Shown here piece by piece: positions 44,921-52,196 of a stretch of 64,000 nt of DNA. A program made the position numbers and the translations under genes. A model generated the notes under the pieces. It saw only the letters and a program-made list of their open reading frames with translations, was not told the DNA's origin and searched no databases. This DNA is from Saccharopolyspora hirsuta (GTDB taxonomy: Bacteria; Actinomycetota; Actinomycetes; Mycobacteriales; Pseudonocardiaceae). The stretch lies in assembly GCF_008630535.1 (NCBI RefSeq), contig NZ_VWPH01000009.1, positions 62,001-126,000 on the forward strand, written 5' to 3'. The first letter of the stretch is position 1. Every line of letters begins with the position of its first letter.

Positions 44921-44959
44921 GCGGCGGTGGTCGTTCTTTCGACCACCGCCGCTCACGAC
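44914..44959. terminator. Perfect 20-bp stem between convergent genes
   Basis: GTCGTGAGCGGCGGTGGTCG (44914-44933) pairs perfectly with 44940-44959 around the loop TTCTTT. It overlaps the WYL gene stop codon and ends 7 nt from the SDR stop codon, so it should terminate both. Confidence 0.8.
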
Positions 44960-44966
44960 AGCGGGA

Positions 44967-45884
44967 TCAGCGGTAGTCGGCCGGGTCCCCCGGATTACCG
45001 GGCCACTCGACCTCCTGGATGTAGCGCCAGGCGTCCGGCTGCGAACCGTCGACGTCGGTGAAGCCGTAGACCTTCGCCAGGTAACCGCTGGACAGCGACT
45101 GCGTGTTCCAGCGCGCCACGTCCGGGTCCGCGGCCAGGGCGACCACCGCGCGACCGATGTAGGCGGGCGACTCGGCGATCCCGAAGCCCTCCGGGGCGGT
45201 GGCGGACTCCCGCCAGTTCTCCTCGGTGACGCCGAAGTGCTCGAGCATCATCTCCGACCGCAGCCACCCCGGCGTCAGCGACACCGCGGTGCCGCCGAAC
45301 TCCCGCAGCTCCTCGCCCTCCGCGCGCGCCAGCCGGTGCATGGACGTCTTCGCGATGTCGAAGAACGCCCCGCAGTCGCTGCGGTAGTACTGCTCGTGCA
45401 CCTCGGCGGTGCCGTCGGTGAGCTCCACGACCAGCCCGCCCGGCCGCTTGCTCAGCAGCTTCAGGGCGAAGTGCGCGGTGATCATGTGCGCCTCGATGCC
45501 GACCCGCAACCGCCGCAGCCCCTTGTCCAGGTCCTGCTCCCAGATCGGCCTGTTCCAGTCCATCAGGTTCTCGCCGCCGAGGTCGTTGACCAGGACGTCC
45601 AACCGCCCCTGCTCCGCCTCGATCCGCCGCACCAGGTCGCGGACCTGGTCGGGGTCGGTGTGGTCGACCCGCACCGGGATGCCGGTGCCGCCCGCCGCGG
45701 TCACCAGCTCGGCAGTGTCCTCAATGGTCTCCGGCCGGTCGTAGTCCGAGCGCTGCTCCCGGGTGCTGCGGCCGGTCCCGTACACCGTCGCACCGGCCGC
45801 CCCCAGCTCCACGGCGATGCCGCGCCCCGCTCCGCGGGTGGCTCCGGCGACCAGCGCGACCTTGCCGTGCAGTTGTCCTGTCAT
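44967..45884 (-). CDS. SDR-family oxidoreductase with Phe in place of the catalytic Tyr
   Basis: A 305-aa Rossmann-fold protein. [19 protein letters not shown] is the TGxxxGxG nucleotide site and VNDLGGENL the NNAG-equivalent region. At the active site the usual YxxxK reads F175-D-I-A-K179, so the catalytic tyrosine is replaced by phenylalanine while the lysine stays. The fold is intact, so the protein may bind NAD(P)(H) without normal reductase activity or use another residue. ATG at 45884 with AGGAGG 8 nt upstream. Convergent with the WYL gene. Confidence 0.82.
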   Translation of the reverse strand: MTGQLHGKVALVAGATRGAGRGIAVELGAAGATVYGTGRSTREQRSDYDRPETIEDTAELVTAAGGTGIPVRVDHTDPDQVRDLVRRIEAEQGRLDVLVNDLGGENLMDWNRPIWEQDLDKGLRRLRVGIEAHMITAHFALKLLSKRPGGLVVELTDGTAEVHEQYYRSDCGAFFDIAKTSMHRLARAEGEELREFGGTAVSLTPGWLRSEMMLEHFGVTEENWRESATAPEGFGIAESPAYIGRAVVALAADPDVARWNTQSLSSGYLAKVYGFTDVDGSQPDAWRYIQEVEWPGNPGDPADYR

Positions 45885-45906
45885 GCCTGGGATTCCTCCT
45901 GGTTCT

Positions 45907-45927
45907 CCGTCGGTCGAGCACCGACGG
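45907..45927. promoter_or_regulatory. Inverted repeat upstream of the SDR gene
   Basis: CCGTCGGT-CGAGC-ACCGACGG is a perfect 8-bp inverted repeat 22 nt before the SDR start, operator-like for a TetR-type or WYL regulator. In the rest of 45885-46373, the gap before ftsZ that must hold the ftsZ promoter, I see no convincing -35/-10 pair and no gene. Confidence 0.35.
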
Positions 45928-46373
45928 TGCCACCGAATCCGGACACCTCCGGTCGGGATTTCCGCGGCGCGTCCGGGTGTTCCGCCGCCAGCACGTCTGC
46001 CTGCCTCGACCGGGTGAGGCGGTGGCCAGGTACGGTGTCGGTGGTGATCGCGTCCGCGACGCGGCCACCGCAAGGGGAGGAACAACTGGGCTCGCTGCGA
46101 ATCCGCCGGCGGACCCGCTGGGCAACGACGAGAACCGGTCGAGACGGAAAGCGACGAGGTGCGCGGCGCAACACACCTGGCACGGATCCCGGCGTGGCTG
46201 CTGGACGCAACGACATCGCCCCGCCTACCGTCCGGATCGGGCACGGGATCGGCCGCACCGGGCGAGCCCGCGCCGTGGCGACCAGGGGGACCGGAATCGG
46301 CGGCGACCGGCCAGCGACCATCCCGGCGGTCGACGCAGAGAGCACTTCAGCCACGATCAGGAAGGCGGATCCG

Positions 46374-47840
46374 ATGACGCCCCCGCACAACTACCTCGCG
46401 GTGATCAAGGTCGTCGGCATCGGTGGCGGCGGCGTCAATGCCGTGAACCGCATGATCGAGGTCGGGCTCAAGGGCGTCGAGTTCATCGCGGTGAACACCG
46501 ACGCGCAGGCCCTGCTGATGTCCGATGCCGACGTCAAGCTCGACATCGGCCGCGAGCTCACCCGCGGTCTCGGAGCAGGCGCCGCGCCGGAGGTCGGCCA
46601 CAAGGCCGCCGAGGACCACAAGGAAGAGATCGAAGAGGTCCTCAAGGGCGCCGACATGGTGTTCGTGACCGCCGGTGAGGGCGGCGGCACCGGCACCGGT
46701 GGCGCGCCCGTCGTCGCGTCGATCGCGCGCAAGCTCGGCGCGCTGACCATCGGCGTGGTCACCCGGCCGTTCACCTTCGAGGGCAAGCGCCGCGCGGCGC
46801 AGGCGGAGCAGGGCATCAAGGAGCTCCGCGACTGCTGCGACACGCTGATCGTCATCCCGAACGACCGGCTGCTGCAGCTGGGCGACATCGGGGTGAGCCT
46901 GATGGACGCCTTCCGCTCCGCCGACGAGGTGCTGCTCTCCGGTGTCCAGGGCATCACCGACCTGATCACCACCCCGGGTCTGATCAACCTCGACTTCGCC
47001 GACGTCAAGAGCGTCATGTCCGGTGCGGGCAGCGCGCTGATGGGCATCGGGTCGGCCAGCGGCGAGGGCAGAGCCGTGCAGGCCGCGCAGAAGGCGATCA
47101 ACTCGCCGCTGCTGGAGGCGTCCATGGAGGGCGCGCACGGCGTCCTGCTGGCCATCGCCGGTGGTTCCGACCTCGGGCTGTTCGAGATCAACGAGTCGGC
47201 ATCGCTGGTGCAGGAGTCCGCGCACCCCGAGGCCAACATCATCTTCGGCACGGTCATCGACGACTCGCTGGGCGACGAGGTGCGGGTGACGGTGATCGCC
47301 GCCGGTTTCGACTCCGGCACCCCGACGCACAAGAAGCTCGAACCGACCAAGGTCGGCGGCCGCACCGAGGACACCGAACCCGCGGCGAGCACTGAGAAGC
47401 CCGCCCAGCCGCAGGTGGTGGAGTCCCGGGCCGAACCGGCGCAGCCCGCCCCGGCGCCGACCCCGCAGGCGGAGCAGCCGGTCACCACCCCGGAGCCGGC
47501 CCAGCAGCCCGCGCAGCCGACCCAGCCCGCACAGCAGCCGCAGGCCCCGCAGCAGGCGACCCAGCCCGCGCAGCCGGAGACCCCGGCGCAGCAGCAGCCG
47601 GAGCCCGAGCCGGTGCGGCAGCGGCCGGACATCGGCCAGCGGTCCGGGCTGTTCGGCGGCGACGGCTCCGCGGCCGGTCAGCCGAGCGTCTCGGTGCCCA
47701 CCACCCGCAGCACGGGCGGCTACTCGACGCACAGCGGCACCTCGACGCGGCCGACCGGCGGCCTCGGCAACCGCGGTGCCGTGCCGGTCAACGACGACAC
47801 CGACGACGACGTCGACATACCGCCGTTCATGCGCCGCTGA
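46374..47840 (+). CDS. ftsZ: Cell division GTPase FtsZ with an extended linker
   Basis: A 488-aa protein. [16 protein letters not shown] and the tubulin signature [13 protein letters not shown] (about 100-112), DFADVKSVM and the T7-loop region are intact. The C-terminal peptide [12 protein letters not shown] binds SepF/FtsW-type partners. Between the GTPase core (ending near residue 320) and this peptide runs about 155 residues of Pro/Gln/Ala/Glu-rich linker, much longer than in mycobacterial FtsZ (379 aa total). AGGAAGG precedes the ATG. A strong terminator follows, so ftsZ may be monocistronic. Confidence 0.95.
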   Translation: MTPPHNYLAVIKVVGIGGGGVNAVNRMIEVGLKGVEFIAVNTDAQALLMSDADVKLDIGRELTRGLGAGAAPEVGHKAAEDHKEEIEEVLKGADMVFVTAGEGGGTGTGGAPVVASIARKLGALTIGVVTRPFTFEGKRRAAQAEQGIKELRDCCDTLIVIPNDRLLQLGDIGVSLMDAFRSADEVLLSGVQGITDLITTPGLINLDFADVKSVMSGAGSALMGIGSASGEGRAVQAAQKAINSPLLEASMEGAHGVLLAIAGGSDLGLFEINESASLVQESAHPEANIIFGTVIDDSLGDEVRVTVIAAGFDSGTPTHKKLEPTKVGGRTEDTEPAASTEKPAQPQVVESRAEPAQPAPAPTPQAEQPVTTPEPAQQPAQPTQPAQQPQAPQQATQPAQPETPAQQQPEPEPVRQRPDIGQRSGLFGGDGSAAGQPSVSVPTTRSTGGYSTHSGTSTRPTGGLGNRGAVPVNDDTDDDVDIPPFMRR

Positions 47841-47888
47841 AGCCAGGACCGGGCGGACGCACCGCCTGAGGTGGCGGCGCATGGGCGA

Positions 47889-47928
47889 GAATCGACACCG
47901 GGAGCGGCACCGCTCCCGGTGTCGATTC
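47889..47928 (+). terminator. Strong hairpin after ftsZ
   Basis: A 40-nt inverted repeat with 19-bp perfect arms (GAATCGACACCGGGAGCGG) and a 2-nt loop, starting 48 nt after the ftsZ stop and ending 23 nt before pgeF. It should insulate the very high ftsZ expression from the downstream genes. Confidence 0.8.
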
Positions 47929-47951
47929 ATGTTTGGGGAGGCTGAGCAGCA

Positions 47952-48671
47952 GTGCGGATCCGGCGCGTGATCACCACGCGGGAGGGCGGGAGTTCCCGGC
48001 CGCCGTTCGATTCGTTCAACCTCGGGGGTCGCGTCGGCGACGACCCGGCCGCGCTGGCCGCGAACCAGCGCAAGCTGGCCGACGGCATCGGCCTGCCCGA
48101 GGACCGCCTGGTGTGGATGGAGCAGATCCACGGCCGCACCGCGACGATCGTCGACGGCCCGCAGCCCGAGCCGGTCGAGGCCACCGACGCGCTGGTGACC
48201 GCCGAACCCAACCTGGCGCTGGCCGCGCTCACCGCGGACTGCGTGCCGGTGCTGCTCGGCGACCCGGAGACCGGCGTGGTCTCGGCGGTGCACGCCGGAC
48301 GGGTCGGGGCGCGCGTGGGAGTCGTCGTGGCGGCGCTCAAGGCGATGCAGCAGGCGGGGGCCCGGCTCGACCGCATCGAGGCGCTGCTGGGACCGGCCGC
48401 CTGCGGCGAGTGCTACGAGGTGCCCGCCGACATGCAGGCCGACGTGGAGCAGCACCTGCCCGGCAGCGCGTGCAAGACCCGCAAGGGCACGCCGGGGCTG
48501 GACCTGCGCGCCGGTCTCTGGGAGCAGCTGGCCGCCGCGGGCATCGCCAAGATCGGGGTGGACCCGCGCTGCACGATGGAGTCGCCGGAGCTGTACAGCC
48601 ACCGCCGCGACAACGGCCGGACCGGCCGGTTCGCCGCGGTGATCTGGGCCGAGCCGGAGGACGCGGAGTGA
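47952..48671 (+). CDS. pgeF: Laccase-domain protein PgeF (YfiH/YlmD family)
   Basis: A 239-aa protein with WMEQIHGRTATIVD, LAALTADCVPVLLGD and SAVHAGRVGARVGVV, holding the His/Cys/His metal site of the family. YfiH/PgeF removes wrongly incorporated L-serine from peptidoglycan precursors in E. coli; other members have purine nucleoside phosphorylase activity. Directly after ftsZ is its conserved location in actinobacteria. GTG start; the stop overlaps the next gene. Confidence 0.88.
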   Translation: MRIRRVITTREGGSSRPPFDSFNLGGRVGDDPAALAANQRKLADGIGLPEDRLVWMEQIHGRTATIVDGPQPEPVEATDALVTAEPNLALAALTADCVPVLLGDPETGVVSAVHAGRVGARVGVVVAALKAMQQAGARLDRIEALLGPAACGECYEVPADMQADVEQHLPGSACKTRKGTPGLDLRAGLWEQLAAAGIAKIGVDPRCTMESPELYSHRRDNGRTGRFAAVIWAEPEDAE

Positions 48672-49402
48672 GCGAGGAGCTGCGCCGGGCGGAGCTGGCG
48701 GAATCGCTGCGCGAGGTGCGCGAGCGGGTGGACCGGGCGTGCCGTGCCGCGGGGCGCGAGCCCGACGAGGTCGAGCTGCTGGCGGTGACGAAGACCTTCC
48801 CGGCCTCGGACGTGGCGCTGCTGGCCGACCTGGGGTTGACCGAGTTCGCGGAGAACCGCGAGCAGGAGGCGCGCGGCAAGGTCGCCGAGTTCGCCGAGCT
48901 CCGGCCGTCGGCGGCGGCGCGCTGGCACATGGTCGGCCAGCTGCAGCGGAACAAGGCGCGCTCGGTGGCCCGCTGGGCCGACGTGGTCGAGTCGGTGGAC
49001 AGCGAGCGGCTCGTCGAGGCGCTCCAGCGGGCGACCGCGAACGCCCTCGACGCGGGTGACCGATCACACCCCCTGGACGTGTTGGTGCAGGTCAGCCTGG
49101 ATGCGTCGGAGGGGCGCGGGGGTTGTCGGCCCGACGAAGTGGCCGCGCTGGCCGATATGATCACACTGAAGAGTGATCTTCGATTGCGCGGTGTGATGGC
49201 GGTCGCCCCCCTGGGTGGCGACCCGGCTGTGGCTTTTGACACACTTTCCAAGATCTCCGAGCGGTTACGGGGAGATCACCCCGAAGCTGTCGAGGTGTCG
49301 GCGGGGATGTCCGGCGACCTGGAGAGTGCCGTTGCCCACGGCTCGACCCGGGTGCGTGTCGGAACCGCGCTGCTCGGTGGGCGGCGGTTAACCTCGCCGT
49401 AG
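48668..49402 (+). CDS. yggS: PLP homeostasis protein YggS/YlmE
   Basis: A 244-aa TIM-barrel PLP-binding protein. LLAVTKTFPASDV holds the PLP lysine; LTEFAENREQEA, WHMVGQLQRNKAR and MSGDLESAVAHGSTRVRVGTALLG are family motifs. It controls free pyridoxal phosphate levels. The GTG overlaps the pgeF stop. The pgeF-yggS-sepF-yggT order is the Gram-positive ylmDEFG arrangement, linked to division. Confidence 0.92.
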   Translation: MSEELRRAELAESLREVRERVDRACRAAGREPDEVELLAVTKTFPASDVALLADLGLTEFAENREQEARGKVAEFAELRPSAAARWHMVGQLQRNKARSVARWADVVESVDSERLVEALQRATANALDAGDRSHPLDVLVQVSLDASEGRGGCRPDEVAALADMITLKSDLRLRGVMAVAPLGGDPAVAFDTLSKISERLRGDHPEAVEVSAGMSGDLESAVAHGSTRVRVGTALLGGRRLTSP

Positions 49403-49476
49403 CCGCAGGACAGAGGGGGTCGAGGGTCGGCCTCCTCGTGCTCGGTGGCAGGAGTCGCAAGAGGAAGGGCATGCCG

Positions 49477-50106
49477 ATGAGCGCTTTGCACAAGTTGAAG
49501 GCCTACTTCGGCATGGTTCCGGCCGACGAGGTCGACGACTACGACGACGAGGTCGGCTACCGCGACCGGTACGCCGACTCCGACCGCGACACCTACGACG
49601 GCCCCGCCGAGCGGGGTTCGCGGCGCCGGGTCGGCACCCGCGGCGGTTACCAGGCGGAGGCCGACGTGGAGCCGGACTTCGTCGAGGACTACCGGGAGCC
49701 GCCGGCACCGCGCCCACGTCGGCAGTGGGCGGCGGACACCCCGGTGCGCAGTGCACTGCCCAACGACCAGCCGCGCGAGAACGTCTCGCGGCTGCGGGCG
49801 GTCACCGACACCGGCACCCAGTTCAACTTGAGCAAGATCACAACGCTGCACCCGCGCAGCTACAGCGAGGCCCGCACGATCGGCGAGCAGTACCGGGACG
49901 GTACGCCGGTGATCATGAACCTGACCGAGATGGAGGAGGCCGACGCCAAGCGCCTGGTCGACTTCGCCGCTGGTCTGGCGTTCGCGCTGCGGGGCTCGAT
50001 CGAGAAGGTCACCAACCGCGTGTTCTTGCTCTCACCGCCCAACGTGGACGTGGCGGCGGAGGACAAGAGGCGGCTCGCCGAGGGTGCCTTTTTCAACTAC
50101 GGGTGA
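49477..50106 (+). CDS. sepF: Cell division protein SepF
   Basis: A 209-aa protein. The N-terminal membrane-targeting helix (ALHKLKAYFGMV) is followed by an acidic, Tyr/Asp-rich linker (about 18-95) and the SepF core (TTLHPRSYSEARTIGEQYRDGTPVIMNLTEM and KRLVDFAAGLAFALRG). It anchors FtsZ to the membrane in actinobacteria, which lack FtsA. I use the second of two nearby ATGs (49477), 8 nt from AGGAAGG; the first (49471) is too close to it. Confidence 0.93.
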   Translation: MSALHKLKAYFGMVPADEVDDYDDEVGYRDRYADSDRDTYDGPAERGSRRRVGTRGGYQAEADVEPDFVEDYREPPAPRPRRQWAADTPVRSALPNDQPRENVSRLRAVTDTGTQFNLSKITTLHPRSYSEARTIGEQYRDGTPVIMNLTEMEEADAKRLVDFAAGLAFALRGSIEKVTNRVFLLSPPNVDVAAEDKRRLAEGAFFNYG

Positions 50107-50125
50107 GTGGTGGCACAGTTGAAGC

Positions 50126-50410
50126 GTGAATCCGGTGCAGATCGTCCTGTTTTACGTTCTGTTCTTCTTCTGGCTCCTGCTCACGGCCCGTATCGTGATC
50201 GAACTCGTTCGAGTGTTCGCGCGCGATTGGCGGCCCGTCGGGGGGGTTGCAATCGCGTTGGAGAGCATCTACACAGTGACCGACCCACCCGTAAAGTTGG
50301 TGCGTCGGGTGATTCCGACGGTCCGGATCGGCGGCGTCGGACTGGACCTATCGATTATGGTGCTGCTGCTGGTCGTGTTCATACTGATGCGACTGGTGCA
50401 GCCCGGGTGA
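50126..50410 (+). CDS. YggT-family membrane protein
   Basis: A 94-aa protein with two transmembrane segments (LFYVLFFFWLLLTARIVIELV and LSIMVLLLVVFILMRLV) flanking a short loop with VTDPPVKLVRRVIPTVRIGG, the YggT signature. Function is not firmly known; the gene always lies between sepF and divIVA in this group and may assist membrane or envelope organisation. GTG start. Confidence 0.88.
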   Translation: MNPVQIVLFYVLFFFWLLLTARIVIELVRVFARDWRPVGGVAIALESIYTVTDPPVKLVRRVIPTVRIGGVGLDLSIMVLLLVVFILMRLVQPG

Positions 50411-50457
50411 CGGGGAACCCGGGCTACCCGCAGCCGAGGAGTGCGTGAGGTGATCTT

Positions 50458-51291
50458 GTGGGCCTGACCCCCGCCGACGTGCATAACGTCGCGTTCAGCA
50501 AACCTCCGATCGGTAAGCGGGGCTACAACGAGGACGAGGTGGACGCATTCCTCGACCTGGTTGAAGCCGAGCTTGCCCGGCTGGTGGAGGAGAACAACGA
50601 TCTGCGCAGCCAGGTCGAGCAGCTGGAGTCCCAGCTGCAGACCGCGCAGGTCGACCTGGAGGACGCCCGCAGCCAGGCGGAGTCCGCTTCCTCGACCCAG
50701 GCCGCCCCGACGGAGGAACCGCGCCGGCTCACCCCGGTCCCGGCGCCGACCGCTGCCGAGCAGACCTCGCCCGGCGGTGACCACCACGTGCAGGCCGCCA
50801 AGGTGCTGGGCCTCGCGCAGGAGATGGCCGACCGGCTGACCGGTGAGGCCAAGGCCGAGGCCGACGGCATGCTCGCCGAGGCGCGGACGAAGTCCGAGCA
50901 GCTGCTCTCGGAAGCGCGCTCGAAGTCCGACAGCATGGTCAACGAGTCCCGGACCCGGGCCGAGACGATGCTCAACGACGCCCGCACCCGGGCCGAGACG
51001 CTGGAGCGGCAGGCCCGCGAGAAGGCCGCCAACCTGGAGCGCGACGCGCAGCGCAAGCACGCCGAGGTGATGGGCAACATCACGTCGGAGAAGAACGCCC
51101 TCGAGAAGAAGATCGAAACCCTGCGCACGTTCGAGCGCGAGTACCGCACTCGACTGCAGACCTACCTGGAGTCGCAGCTGCGCGAACTGCAGGACCGGGG
51201 TTCGGCGGCGCCCGCCGAGAGCAGCGGCAGCCGCTCGTCCGGTCAGCAGGCCAGCTACAGCTTCGGAGCGCGGGCGGCCGAGGCCGGCTGA
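50458..51291 (+). CDS. divIVA: Polar growth scaffold DivIVA/Wag31
   Basis: A 277-aa protein. The N-terminal [34 protein letters not shown] is almost identical to Wag31 and includes the lipid-binding loop. A first coiled coil, a Pro/Thr-rich linker (about 75-105) and a long second coiled coil (about 110-245) follow. It marks curved membranes and directs tip extension. GTG start with GTGAGG upstream. Last conserved gene of the division block. Confidence 0.95.
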   Translation: MGLTPADVHNVAFSKPPIGKRGYNEDEVDAFLDLVEAELARLVEENNDLRSQVEQLESQLQTAQVDLEDARSQAESASSTQAAPTEEPRRLTPVPAPTAAEQTSPGGDHHVQAAKVLGLAQEMADRLTGEAKAEADGMLAEARTKSEQLLSEARSKSDSMVNESRTRAETMLNDARTRAETLERQAREKAANLERDAQRKHAEVMGNITSEKNALEKKIETLRTFEREYRTRLQTYLESQLRELQDRGSAAPAESSGSRSSGQQASYSFGARAAEAG

Positions 51292-51435
51292 CGACTCGTG
51301 CTGGACTCGCGCTCGGCGGTGCCGGTGACGCGGGCGATCGGGATCGAGGAATCGCTGTGAGTCGGCGGCGGCGGGCGGCGCGCCCGTCGCCGCTGGCGCG
51401 CGTCCGGACCCGTACCGCGAGAGGTGTGAGGTCAC

Positions 51436-51861
51436 GTGCTGTTGGTCGTGCTGCTGCTGGTCCTGCTGGCGGCGGGTGTGCTGATCGCCGCCGTCGTGGT
51501 CGGCGACGCCGAGCTGGCGTGGTTGTCGGTGCTGGCCAGCGCGGTCGCGGTCGGGCTGCTGGCGGCGGACCGGGTGCGGCGGCGCCGGGCGGCGGCGAAG
51601 CGCGCCGCGGCCGAGCCCCCGTTCGCCGACGTCGGCGAGGAACCGGCGGAGGAGCGGAGCAACGCGGCCGAGGCGGCGCGACCGGACGCGCAGGTGCTGG
51701 TGATCGACGAGCGCCCGCGCTACCACGTCCGCACCTGCGAGTGGATCGGCTCGCGCAAGACGATCGAGCTCACCCTGCGCGAGGCGCGGGAGCTGGGCTT
51801 CACGCCCTGCGCCCTGTGCGCGCCGAACGCCACGATCGCCGCCGAGGTTCGGCGGTCCTGA
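51436..51861 (+). CDS. Membrane protein with C-terminal HxxxC/PCxxC motif
   Basis: A 141-aa protein. Two N-terminal transmembrane segments (LLVVLLLVLLAAGVLIAAVVV and AWLSVLASAVAVGLLAA) precede a charged region and the conserved end RYHVRTCEWIGSRKTIELTL..GFTPCALCAP. The His-Cys and Cys-x-x-Cys spacing suggests a small zinc site, Ada-like. It corresponds in place and architecture to mycobacterial Rv2144c, next to wag31. Function unknown. GTG start. Confidence 0.75.
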   Translation: MLLVVLLLVLLAAGVLIAAVVVGDAELAWLSVLASAVAVGLLAADRVRRRRAAAKRAAAEPPFADVGEEPAEERSNAAEAARPDAQVLVIDERPRYHVRTCEWIGSRKTIELTLREARELGFTPCALCAPNATIAAEVRRS

Positions 51862-51885
51862 CCGCGGTTTCAAGTGAAACTGCGG
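51862..51885. promoter_or_regulatory. GTTTCA-NN-TGAAAC palindrome
   Basis: CCGCGGTTTCA-AG-TGAAACTGCGG has 11-bp arms with one G-T pair, directly after the stop of the membrane-protein gene. It resembles parS (TGTTTCACGTGAAACA) but lacks the central CACGTG. It could be a terminator or a protein site; a second palindrome with the same core is at 57376. Confidence 0.4.
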
Positions 51886-51944
51886 TTCCCGGGTCGGACG
51901 CCGGAGGCGGTGAAAACCGGTGGCGGGGGCCCGGTACGCTGGAA

Positions 51945-52190
51945 CGACCAGGCGATGATCCGGCCATCACCGGGGAGCCTCCGGAAGAACGGGTGCCCGC
52001 AGCACCTCAGTAGAACCGGACGGGTCCAGCCCGTCACAGCTGGCAACGAGTGGTCGTCGGCGTTCGCCGGCGGCAAGCGGGGTGGTACCGCGGATCTCGT
52101 GCGGAGCACGCGCACGAGGTGTCGTCCCCGCGTGGGCACCGAGATCTCGGTGACCGTGCGGCGGCAACGACACACACCGCGAGGAGCGCA
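51945..52190 (+). promoter_or_regulatory. T-box riboswitch controlling ileS
   Basis: The T-box core AAGCGGGGTGGTACCGCGG lies at 52075-52093 and would pair with the uncharged tRNA acceptor end. A short stem I region upstream (GACCAGGCGATGATCCGG) contains an ATC isoleucine triplet at 51958-51960 as candidate specifier. TACGCT (51935-51940) is a likely -10. The downstream part leads to the ribosome binding site GAGGAG before ileS, without an obvious terminator, as in the translational ileS T-boxes of actinobacteria. Confidence 0.9.
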
Positions 52191-52196
52191 TCCGCG

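Noticed and set aside
45928-46373. Coding sequence in the gap before ftsZ
   Set aside because: Open frames here are Arg/Thr/Gly-rich shadows without ribosome binding sites or recognisable motifs; the gap more likely carries ftsZ promoters and a leader.
51862-51885. parS centromere site
   Set aside because: The central CACGTG is missing, no parAB pair is here, and the window carries no origin marker such as dnaA or gyrB.
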